Below are positions 30,660 to 42,047 of a stretch of 64,000 nucleotides of DNA, one piece after another (positions within the stretch are counted from its first letter, which is position 1; the number at the start of each line of letters is the position of its first letter). The DNA comes from Euglena gracilis (lineage: Eukaryota > Euglenida > Euglenophyceae > Euglenales). Below the pieces are notes generated by a model. That model was not told where the DNA came from. It ran no database searches and was given only the letters and a program-made list of their open reading frames with translations. The DNA lies in the NCBI GenBank assembly GCA_039621445.1, contig CP154955.1:51551384-51615383 (forward strand). Direction: 5' to 3'. The position numbers were made by a program, and so were the translations under genes.

Positions 30660-30750
30660 TTTTGGTCTCCGGTGGGGTCCGGTGGGGTCCGGTGGGATCC
30701 GGTGGGACCCGGTGGGATCCGGTGGGATCCGGCGGGATTCCGGTGGGTTG
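30660..30750 (+). repeat. GGTGGGATCC decamer minisatellite, array 1
   Basis: About nine tandem decamers of CCGGTGGGATC type. A GTCATG-rich tract lies just upstream (30,600-30,640). Confidence 0.9.
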
Positions 30751-31224
30751 CCTTGGGGGGGGGGGGACCGGGGGAAAAAACACATGCAACAAGGTCAGGC
30801 TCTTGGCCTCTTTTTTTTTGTCCCATGCCAGGTGCTCAGGATCATTTGCCCCGTCGCCACATGGGATCACCACATGATGTGATGTACACATTGCTCACCC
30901 TGGGGTCGTCGGTTTCATCCACCCCAATGGCCACCAAATATTTGTCATCGCGAACAATGTCCTGCAACTTTTTTTGACCAAAAAGAAAGGGTTCTAAAAA
31001 AAAGACAACTCTTGCATTCTTGTGCATCCCTCTTTGGGGATGCTGCCGCACCGCGCACACCGCGTGGCACCGCATGACAGGAAGCAGGTACAACCTAAAA
31101 TGACTGAATGAGAGAAAAACGCCCGCAAAAGCGCCCATCGATTATCAAATTGCAATAAAAAGGCATTTTTGAGTGAATTTCGTCAATTTTGGGTGTTTTT
31201 GACCCAAATCACCTGGTTTAGCCA

Positions 31225-31515
31225 CCAGATCATACCCAAACTGTCCCAATGGTCACCGAATCTGTGCAAGTGGCCACAAAATGGCCAAAAGTGGCCAAAA
31301 AGGGGCAAAAAGTGGATAAAAACGGTCAGAAGTGGCCTAAAATGGACACAAATGTGCAAAAATAGCCATAAGCAGCCAAAAGTTGGTGTAAATAAAGCAA
31401 AAATGCATTCAAACAGCCAAAAATGGTCAAAATTGCCAAATGCAGCCCAAAATGGCCGAAAATGGACAAAAAGTGGTCCAGAATGGCAAAAAAAAATGGC
31501 CAAAAGGGCCAAAAG
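31225..31515 (+). repeat. Degenerate AAAATGGCCAAAAGT repeat
   Basis: Irregular 11-15 bp units. An inverted counterpart (TTTTGGCCATTTT) fills 28,858-29,060. No coding. Confidence 0.75.
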
Positions 31516-31664
31516 CTGCTGATTTGCAGGAAACCAGACAAAAAAAGTAAGCCAATTGCAGATGGGGTACTGGTGGAAATTTGTGAAGATTGCACATTCG
31601 GAAATGATTCTCCTCACGCAGACCATGAATCCAAGAAGAAAAATCTGTGCATGGAAAAAAAATC

Positions 31665-31782
31665 TCCGGTGGGATCCGGTGGGATCCGGTGGGATCCGGT
31701 GGGATCCGGTGGGAACCCACTAGTCAAATGGTCAAAAAATCCCCGGTGGGATCCGGTGGGATCCGGTGGGATCCGGTGGCTG
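31665..31782 (+). repeat. GGTGGGATCC decamer minisatellite, array 2
   Basis: Two blocks of five and four decamers split by about 30 unrelated bases. A GTCATG tract lies just downstream (31,797-31,825). Confidence 0.9.
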
Positions 31783-32104
31783 TCCGTGCCTGATCATGTC
31801 ATGTCATGTCATGCGTGTCATGCGTACCGCGGGGCCATGGAAAATGGGAATTCCCCATTGTGGGGTATTGGGTTTTTTGTACAGCCCAAATTGAACCCAG
31901 ACAAACCCCAAGCCAATTAATATTCCAACACATATGCACGACATAAGTTATGTATGCATGTGTTTCACTGACATTATTCCTTGTTGTTAGAAAAAATGGA
32001 GAAATATTTCTGGACGCCTTGAGTCAACAGCCACAGGAAGCCTTTCTAATGGTGAAAAACAAACAAATCAACAAAATCAGATCGCCACTGAAAATTGAAC
32101 GATT

Positions 32105-32290
32105 TTAACTGTGAGCCCCCACCATCTGGAGAAGTCCAGGATCCTGGGGCTCCGCCTCACCCTGCTCAACGGCGGGGGGTGGGGGAGCGGCCGCCACCAC
32201 CAGCGTGCCGTTGGGGTGGGCACCATGGGAGGTCGGCAGGCAGGTCGGCCACCAGTGACGGCTCCGGGGTGGGGGAGACGAAGTCATACG
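32105..32290 (-). CDS. GC-rich C-terminal exon-like island
   Basis: The minus-strand frame reads GAHPNGTLVVAAAPPPPAVE, QGEAEPQDPGLLQMVGAHS and TAA at 32,105. Composition is well above the surroundings. A second frame (EPSLVADLPADLPWCPPQ) is also protein-like for part of its length, so the frame is uncertain. No family recognised. Confidence 0.3.
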   Translation of the reverse strand, partial: RMTSSPPPRSRHWWPTCLPTSHGAHPNGTLVVAAAPPPPAVEQGEAEPQDPGLLQMVGAHS

Positions 32291-32427
32291 GCGGAGAATG
32301 ATGAAAATTAGGAAACGGGGTTTACAATTCACAATGTATTATTTACAAATATTGATATAAACCCCCCCCCAAATATAAGAAACCCCTCACTATAAGAAAC
32401 CCCCAAATATAAGAAACCCTCACCAAA

Positions 32428-32455
32428 ACCACATACACACACACACACACACACA

Positions 32456-32487
<32 letters not shown>

Positions 32488-32494
32488 CACACAA
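32428..32494 (+). repeat. CA/CGCA microsatellite
   Basis: (CA)n with a central (CGCA)n block. Confidence 0.95.
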
Positions 32495-32809
32495 ATTTAC
32501 ACTCACACTACACATGCATCTGCATGCCCAGACCTGGTCAGGTGGAGGCCCTGGGGGCTGGGCGGGGGCAACTCTTCATCGTGGTGGACGGGTTGGGCGT
32601 AGACAACCCCCGCAGACTGGGGGCACTGCCCTTGGGCACGGGTTGGACACCGGGAGTTAGCCCCCCCCCCCAAGGACAAGGGGATGGGGGCATACCCCCA
32701 AGCTGAGACATGGCCAAAACAGCCAATTTTCAGCCCGGCGCGAAACAACCCCCCCTCCCCCCCCAACTCGCCGAAGTCGGCTGGAAATGCCATTTTGGGA
32801 ACTTCTTAA

Positions 32810-34560
32810 TTGAATTTCAATTTTAAACTTAATTTAATTTTGGTAACAACGGTGGGTCAAATATCGGGAAAAAATTGTTGCAAAATCCGCAGAAGAAAGT
32901 TTGACATTTTCTGTTGGGTTTCCCTCTGGTGCCCCTTGTCGGCGGGGTGGGGGGGATCCCCCGGATCAAAGAGGGGGTGGGGTGGACCCCCCCCAAAAGC
33001 GTGGCACCCACCTTCCATTCAATCCTGGAGGGTACTTGTTCGGCATGAACAGCACCAACATGTGTGACGGGGCATTCTATGGGAATGCATGGCTGGAATG
33101 CTTCTTTCGCGAACTTTACCTGATGAATTGAATGCCATTTACGGTTGAAAAATCGGTGAAAAATATTGCACAGAAAGTTAATGAAAATTTGTAACAAATG
33201 AGTTGAGACCACCGTGTGAAAAATACTAAAAGGAATGAAAAGGAAAAGGAACGTCTGGCATTAGTTGATTGACTTATTAAAGAACACATTTGGTGATCAT
33301 ATTAAAAATCCCAGTTGGCAAAACCCACACAGTCCACCCCACCACCGACTAGGAGGATAATTCAATCCCCAACTTTGCCCTAATCCGGGGCCTCCCTTCA
33401 TTTGATGCTTTTCGGGATCGGTTGAAATAACAATGATACCTGTGCAAAGCTGGAAAAACTTCTGTGTGCGGAACGGTCGCAGTCCATCTCACATCAAAAA
33501 TTCTATTAAAAAATTTGCAGATATAAAAAATAAAAAGTGGTGATATAAAAAATAAAAAAGTGATATAAAAAATAAAAAATGAAAAATGAAAAAAAAGAGG
33601 GGCAACAAATTGGGCAGCACAGAGGGGGGGGGGTGCCGTTTGCCCGCTGGGTCCCCAAAGAATCAGCGACGATTTTTGTCTCTTGAACTCTGCGTTTTTT
33701 TTTGAGAACTTTGAGGTTCAAATTCATGGACATGTTTCAAGATTAACCAATAACTAACTCCCCCCCCCCGTCTAAGATCCGGAAAGGATGGGTAAGAACA
33801 GGGGGGGGTAATCAATTAGCCAAATTATGGGTAAACCGGGGATTCAGATAAAGGAAAAAAACTTGGCTGCAAAAAGAAAACGCGGCAATTCGCGCCGAAA
33901 AAAGAAAATTTTGGAGGCTCATTGGTGAACTTACAGGCATTTTGGATGCAAAAAAATCAACAATGCCTCACCAAATCAGGGTTAAGAAGTTTCTAAAACT
34001 TAAAAGCTCTCGAAAAATTTCTCTTCAGAACGCACACAAAATAGGCCTTCCCGAGAAGATTCCCGAGAAGATGACCTTTAAACAGATGGGTAAGAACGGG
34101 GGCGGGCGGTGCTTAGACAAGGGGGGGGGATTTTTACCCCCCCAATTCAAGCAACCCATTTGCTGGTTATTTATTTGCACTTCACAAATAAAACCAACCC
34201 AACAGCTTTTACAAGTTGCTCAAGTAAAAATCACACATAATCAGACACACACGTCAAAATAAGACTTATCTGAGATGGCAGCTCAGAGTTAGGACGATTA
34301 GAATTGTGTGTCCAGAAGGGTTAGAGGATCCGGCATCGTTCAAAATCGGATCGCGGTGGGTCTTGGTCAGCACACAAACCTGAGGGGCGTGGCTGAGGCT
34401 CTTGCGGGTGCACGTCGTTGGGGGGTGGGGGTGCGTGGGCATGGCGACGGAATGCTGCCAACGCAGCAGGGGGAGATAGCCTGAAACACACAAGAAAAAT
34501 TTTTCGATTTTTTTGGCCCCAAAAAAACCTGCAATTTCCCAGGGAAAAAAAACGGTAGAC
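32810..34560. other. Unique spacer, no gene seen
   Basis: AT-rich with A-runs and short G-runs, including a GGGCAGCACAGAGGGG fragment of the CCCGGGCAATTG family near 33,610. Nothing coding recognised. Confidence 0.4.
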
Positions 34561-37500
34561 AACTTTTTTGCTAGGGCCAGATCTCCGAACTGGCGGGGAG
34601 TTAGGGCTATTGTGGGGGTGCTTTAGAAACCTGGGACCGTCTCCAAGCCTATAGGATATTCACTTTGGGGACCTGGAAATTTGGTCACAACGATAATCCT
34701 CAGGCCTCCCTGCCTACTCAGGGGGGGGCGGGGAGGTAAGGGGGGGCCCCCAACCCCTGTGGTAAGCTTCGCTCTTACTCTAAAGAGATAAGAGCTCAGC
34801 GACCAGGTGACGTAGAGCTGAGCTCTTTGCAGGGTTGGATGGGAAGCCTTGAGGGGAGGGGGGGGGTGGGTCGGACCCCCCCTCCCGACACGGAGGGGGG
34901 GGGGGGGGGGCGAACCCCCCCCTCCTACCTCGAAACTGAGGGGGGGCCGAAATTTTTTCGATTTCATGGACGGGCAAAGGGCCGGAAATCGGGTCGAAAT
35001 TGGTCAAAAATCCCAGGTTTTTCTTTGAAAATCGATCCAAAAATGCTCATGGCCCATTTTTGACAGAGTTCCCCCATGGCGAAACCACAAAACTGCCGTA
35101 TCTCGGGCTCGGCGGGGATTTGGCCCAAACCGCGCATACCGATCGATAGGGCGTCCCAAAGTTGTGGAATGAGGTACGCTTTACTTTTTCTCATCTCCCC
35201 AGGTTTTCGAGATATTTTGAATTTTTCGATTTTTTTACCTAAAAAAAATGACCCCCTTTTGCCGGTCCAACAAAATTTGTTTGGAAAAAAAACGATAGAC
35301 AAACTTTTTTGCTCCGGCCATATCTCCGGACCGGCGGGGAGTTGGGGGCAAAGTGAGGGCTCTGGACAAACTAGGGACCCTCTCCTAACCTATAGGCTAT
35401 TCACTTCTCGGGTCCGGAAATCAGGTCACATCGATAATCCACAGGTGCCCCAGCCTACTCAGGGGGGGGGCGGGGGGTCAGGGGGGTTTTGGGGGGGGGT
35501 CGCCGTCCCCGGTGGTAGGCCTCGCTCTTACTCTAAAGAGATAATAGCTCAGCGACCAGGGTGTGACGTAGAGCTGAGCTCTTTGGGAGACCACCCCGGC
35601 CCGCGGGTCGGCGGCCCGGCGGCCGGCCCGGCCCAGCCCGGCCTGGCATTCGGCTGGGCGGCCCAGCCAGGGATGGGGACGTGCAGTTGAAAACGCTCAT
35701 TTTCGGCTCAAAAAAAACCTTTTCCGGGTTTGGGAGGCAAAAAAACATCGTTTTGGGCAAAATTTTTTTTCGATTTTTTTCGACTTTTTTGACCCGAAAA
35801 TGACCCTAAGTCCAAAGGAATCGGGCCGAAAATGGGGCGCTGGCGAGTGGAAAACCGCTCATTTCGGCTCAAAAACACTTTTTTACGGGTGCCGGAGGTC
35901 AAAAAATAAGGTTTGGGCCAAAAAAAATTCGAATTTTTTCGACTTTTTGACCCAAAAATGGCTAACTCCACCGGCCTGGGGGGGCGGGCCCCCTGGCCAT
36001 GGGGGCCTGGGGGGGGGGGGGTCCGGGTCGGAAAATTTTTTTTCGCTCAAAAACACTTTTTTTTTGATGTTCTAAAGTGAAAAAAAGTGTTTCTGAGCAA
36101 AAAAAATTGTCAAAATTTTGGGTCCCGACCTCCCGACCCGACCCCCCCCCCTCACCCAGCCGCCCAGCCGCAGGGGTCCCCAAATACCCAAAACTGGCCC
36201 AAAATCGCACAACCAGACCCCGGGAACCCCCAAAAAACGGTCAAAAACCCCCTAAACCTAATGATTGACCCCCTGGTTTGGGTCCCAACTCCCCGTCTAG
36301 CCCGAGATACGGCCAATTTGCAGTTTTGGGCCCCGAACAGGCCAGAAATGGCCAAAACTGCAAAACTGGCCCACAACCCCAAATGGAGATCAGGGGGGGT
36401 CGCTAGGTTCTTATCCCTTTATGGGCAAGAGCGAAGCTTACCACCGGCGAAACCCCCCCTCGACCACACCCCCCCCCGGGCCCCCCCCCCCCCCGGCCAC
36501 CTCGGGAACCAGCGGATTATCACCATGATCCCGGCCCCGTTCCCGAAAATTTTTTTTCAGTCGCGAGCGACTGGATTCCTAATTTCTGAATCACCCTGGG
36601 TTGCCAACTCCCCACCAGGCCCGAGTTGTTCACGCGCGGAAGGGGCCCAAACTGGGTAGGATCGGCCCGCCCCCCCTGGATAAGCCCCCCCCCCCCTTGG
36701 ACTCTGCCACTTCGGCCAAAAAATGTCAATTTTCAAAATATCTCCAAAATGAAGCAAAATCAAAGGAAATGTCCGGAGACCTAATTTGAAGCCCTTGGAA
36801 CGCCCCATCTACCGGTATTTTGATTTCCCCGCAACTCCCCGCCCAGCCCGAGATACGGCCGTTTTCGTCCCGGATGGCCGTTTTGTACACTTCTCCCACT
36901 GTTCGACTTGGCCGTTTTCGGGGGGTGGGGGTCAAAAATTGCTGTTTTCAAAATTTCTCGAAAATGATGCAAAATCAAAGGAAATGTCCGGAGACCTAAA
37001 TTGAAGCCTTTGGAACGCTCTATCTAGTGGGATTTTGGCATCCCCGCAACTCCCCGCCTGGCCCGAGATACGGCCGTTTTTCGGCCAGTTTAGGCCATTT
37101 TAAGCCATTTTGTACACTTTTTCCACTGTTCGACTTAGCCGTTTTCGGCCAAAAAAAGTCGAAAAAAACGGGAAAAAAATTTGGCCCGAAACGGTGTTTT
37201 TTGGCCTCCCGGACGCAGAAAAAAATTGTTTTTGAGCCGAAAATGAGCGTTTTTCGACCCGCCAGCGCCCCGTTTTGGGCCGCCCAAAAAAACCCAATGA
37301 CTTTGGGTCAAAACCGGGCCAAAAAGTTGAAAAAACCCGAAAAAAATTCTTGGCCCAAAATCATATTTTTTTAACTCCCGGACCTGGAAAAAGTGTTTTC
37401 GGCCGGAAATGAGCGTTTTTTGATCCCCGGACACCCGTTTTCGGCCCGAAAGCAATGGATTTTGGGTCATTTTCGGGTAAAAAAGTCGAAAAAAATCGAA

Positions 37501-38150
37501 AAACATTTTGCCCAAAACGATGTTTTTGGACCTCCCGGACCTGGGAAAAAATGTTTTTGAACCGAAAATGAGCTCCGGCCGGTCGCGGGGCCGCCGGGCC
37601 GCTGGCAGGCCGGGCCGGGCCGGGGTGGTCTCCCGAAGAGCTCAGCTCTACGTCACACCCTGGTTTGGGGGGGGGTCTCCGGCTCCGGTGGTAAACTTCG
37701 CTCTTACTCTAAAGAGATAAGAGCTGAGCGACCAGGGTGTGACATAGAGCTGAGCTCTTTGGGAGACCACCCCGGCCCGGCTTGGGAAAAACGCTCATTT
37801 TCGGCTCAAAAACTTGACACCTGAGAATTTTGTGGGTCATACCCAACCCCCCGCTCCAAAGCCTCTGCCAGCCCATGGGATGGGGTGATGGTGTGTGTAC
37901 ACACTGGCACGGCCCTGCCCCAGCCAGCTCTGCTGCAGCACGCTGTGCCAAATTCAGGCCAATCCTGTGCGAGCAGGTTTTTTCCATTTTCTGACCCCTT
38001 TTGGACTGCGAAGCAGACCCAGTCTCAGGTAAGGGGACGAGGCGGCTCACACTGCAGTGAGTGGCATTGGACCCCAACTTTGAACAATGCAAGTTAGCAA
38101 CCCCTGTCACCATGGGCTGATGGCGCGATGGCTCGACATGCTGACCAATT
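34560..38150. repeat. Array of diverged modules (GCCCGAGATACGGCC and CGCTCATTTTCGGCTCAAAA)
   Basis: Non-coding. Two motifs alternate: CCCGAGATACGG(CC) near 36,300, 36,845 and 37,065, and AACGCTCATTTTCGGCTCAA variants near 35,690, 35,850, 37,240, 37,410, 37,560 and 37,790. Related modules recur at 42,750-44,400, with frequent AAATTTC/GAAAATTT stretches between. Reading frames through these modules are not conserved. Confidence 0.7.
37613..37780. repeat. Inverted repeat around a TAAGAG hairpin
   Basis: GGGGTGGTCTCCCGAAGAGC and its near complement GAGCTCTTTGGGAGACCACC form arms of about 48 bp. The loop contains CTCTTACTCTAAAGAGATAA, itself a hairpin. The hairpin core recurs near 34,765 and 35,520, in a shorter form near 26,205 and inverted near 36,400-36,455. 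Confidence 0.75.
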
Positions 38151-40655
38151 TGGGCAAAAATTACCAAATTACCAAAAATTACCGTAGCTTTGGAAAATGG
38201 TCTGCAAACCCTCCGAGACAAAACAGGGTTTTGCCCCAGGCCAAACATGGTTCAAACAATTAAATCATGTCATTTGGGGTGAAAAAAATGGTAACAAGCA
38301 AGGGGTAAAACCTGCCCTCAATGGCAACTTTTTTTCGACTCGGTTTGAAAAAACTTAAAACCCTAAATTTTTTAATTTTTAGAAATTTGCCATTCTTTTT
38401 TTTAAAAAGGGCAAAATATTCGAAATGCAAAAAAATTTAAAATATATTATTTATGGGAGCATGATATTAAATGCTAATACATCTTTTGGAAATACTGTGC
38501 CGTGGTGCAAACAACACCACGTGCACCGTACACACCATATTGACAGTTAATATTCCTCGACGTCAGCATCACTGAGAAAATTTTTTGCGGTCGTTGCGGC
38601 GCAAGAATTTTTTTGGCTTCGTTGGATGCAATGTAGAATTTTTTTCTGCTCTGGCACATTACAAAACAATTTTTTTTGCGCAAAAGCGAATGGGATGGGA
38701 ATGGCCCATGCTATCTGTAATTGCAAAGCCTCTCTCGTTTTCTGTCAGAAACAGTCACAGCAATATGCCAACTTTGTGTCACCATAAACATGATTGTTTT
38801 TGGTGCTCCATTTGTCCTTCATAGAGCCGATGACAGGCTGAAAGATGAGATTCAGGAAATAAAAAAAACTCCAACTGTCCCAGCACATCCAATGCAAAAT
38901 CCACAGGAAAATGGGCAAGTAAAATTTTGGCATTTTTCGGCAAGAACAGGTCGACAGGGAAAAAATTGATTCCTGCCATCCCTGGACCATTGCCCATCCG
39001 CCCAAAACGACAAAAAATGCGGTTTTCGACTTTTTGATTTCCGACCCCATTCAAGCCCCAGGCCTGGCCCTTGGCAAGCCTTTTGGCCCAAACGGTCCAT
39101 AAACAATGGTAAAAAAAAACTCTGCCGTCTCATGGACCGCCCTGTGCCCAAATGAACAGCTTTGAGCTTGGCTGAACACGCAGCACTGGAGAAGAAGAAA
39201 ACATACCCCCCCCCCCATCCAACGAACACCGTGGACCAACAGAAACCCCCCGTTAGGATCGGAGTACCTTTGCCATGTTGGTGTTTGTTGGACATGGGGC
39301 GGATGGAAGAAACCAGAGAACTTCCAGAGCAACGATAATTCACGAGGCACCAAGCGTGGGCACCGATGGAAATGAGAGCGAAGAGCAAGCGGAGCACAAG
39401 CAAAATGAGACCGCCAAACGCACTCGGTGATTCAAGGAGCGGCAACGCCCTGGACATCAGCAGTTCCGGGGGGGACCGGGAGGCGGTTTTGAAGCCGCCA
39501 GGCGTAGTAGTGCGCCAAATCAGTCTTGGCAATCGCCTCTGCGAAGCGGCGGTCGCTGTGCGCTACGAAGTTGCTGAGGCAGCCAACTGGCTGTGTGAGC
39601 GACTTCAAATACAAGAAGCGGAAGCAGGGCGTGAGATTGAAATCCGTCACACACAGGTTTCACATAATTTGGCTCAAAATCCTATGCCCAACGACTGGTA
39701 ACCGCTGTCCTTCGACCGGCGGGGGGTGGTCGTTGGACAAGGGGAAAAAAGTCGGCGGTACCCAGGACCCCAGTCTCCCAAAAGGGTCAAATTTTTCTTT
39801 CTGGCGCTTCGCACCGAAAATTGCGGGCAACTTTAACATATTTTTGCCGAAAACGTGTCACAAAAAACAATTTGGTCAATTTTTGGCCGCTATTGGGCTC
39901 AAAAATTTCCGGCCCAGCTGCCCGGGGCATCGCCAGGCCAAAAAACGAAAAATCAAATTTGAAAATAAAAATAAAAAAATAAAAAAAATGGGGAAACCTC
40001 CAAAAAGGTGTCCTCCATAAATGGTATGGCTGAGACCTCTGGCAGGCAAACAGATCTTAACAGACCACAAAGATAACGACAACGACACTTCAGCTCAGCT
40101 GACCCCACCAAATCGCCAACTTGTAGTTCTGGGCTCTGGTCCCTGGGGGGGGGGGAGGGCTTCCAGTCCAGAGGGTGGAAAATTTGGGCTGGCTGGAAAA
40201 AAGCTGCGGGCGGATCCTCCCCCCCACCCCCCGTATGGGTCCCACACTGGAATTAGGCTGGACTGGGGGTCGACTGGTTCCAAAATGAACCATAAAAAAA
40301 ATGCTGATTATGCAAAAACAGCGATTTTTAATCCAAAATTTACTTCGACAACCCAATTCCAACCCCCATTTTGGGCCTTCTTTGCCCCCCAAAAGACAAA
40401 AGTCCATTACTTTCCAGTATTGCAAAATCAATACAACTCGCTGATGGGGGAGGGGGTCCGAGGCTGGAAAAAGGCTGAGAGCTAGAAAAAGGCTTCAAGC
40501 TGGCTGGAACCTCCCACCCCCTGCGGGGGATGGGATGCCCTTCAACTTAAATGACGGGCCTGTTCTGCGCACTTTGGAGGACAATCTAGAAATGGTAATC
40601 GCGAACACTGCCCAAAACACTTTGCGAATGGAAATAATAAATGTATGATAACAAC

Positions 40656-41222
<567 letters not shown>

Positions 41223-41816
41223 AAGAAGTGTCCCATACGGCAGTGGGTATTCCTGTTAAAACAGAAATGAAGGGGGTACAATTATTATTTCCATTTGAGG
41301 GGTGGGGTCCAGGAGACGCAGTCACCCATGGTTGGTTTGGGAATCTGGGGGGCATGTGGGGCGTATACAGGCCACCGTACAGGCCCAAAAACGGTCCGGA
41401 GGGGCCAGGGGCATGTGGGGTGTACACAGGCCACTTGGGGGTCCCCCATGGTTGGTTTGGGTCCGTGCAGTTCCCCATCGGCATTTTTTTTCAAGAAATC
41501 TCGAAATCGATTTTTTTACCCCTGGAAGGATAAAAAAAAAAGGCTAAACTTCTGTGGGGACCCCTTTTTGGGGGCCCCTTACAGGCCCAAAAAAACGGTC
41601 TGGAGGGGCTGGGAGTATGTGGGGCGTAAACAGGCCACTTGGGGGACCAGTACAATGCTAATGGAGCTGGGGTGATAATGGGGATGGAGGTCTTGAAACC
41701 ACATCCCCTCAGTTTTCTTGTCTTGGTTGTTCACGTTTGCTATTGCGCCTCCTTGGTCCGGGACACCCCCTCGTGTTCAAACACCAAAACTGTGCGCACA
41801 CAATCAGGGGAAAAAA

Positions 41817-42047
41817 TCACCAGCAAATGATAAGGCCCCTCCCCGAGGTGAAACAGGGCAGATGTGGAAAACGAGGCAGTGGCGGGGGTGGGATGCGAGA
41901 AATCTTGCTTTTTGGATGAGCACGCCCTGGTTGAGGCCGCAGCCGTCCTTCGAGGCTGCAGCCCCAGAGTGGTCCTGCGTTTCTCAACTCTGACAAGGGG
42001 CGGCCCATCTCGTGCAATGCGAAGGTCAGAATTGGCCGCAGCTTCCC
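41817..42047 (-). CDS. mTERF copy B, terminal exon with extended C-terminus
   Basis: Same mTERF repeat as copy A (WGCSLEGRLRPQPGRAHP), but the frame continues for about 30 more residues (KSKISRIPPPPLPRFPHLPC...) to TGA at 41,817, because the copy A stop codon is absent. The start after AG at 42,049-42,048 is the one shared by both copies. Confidence 0.65.
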   Translation of the reverse strand, partial: GKLRPILTFALHEMGRPLSELRNAGPLWGCSLEGRLRPQPGRAHPKSKISRIPPPPLPRFPHLPCFTSGRGLIICW

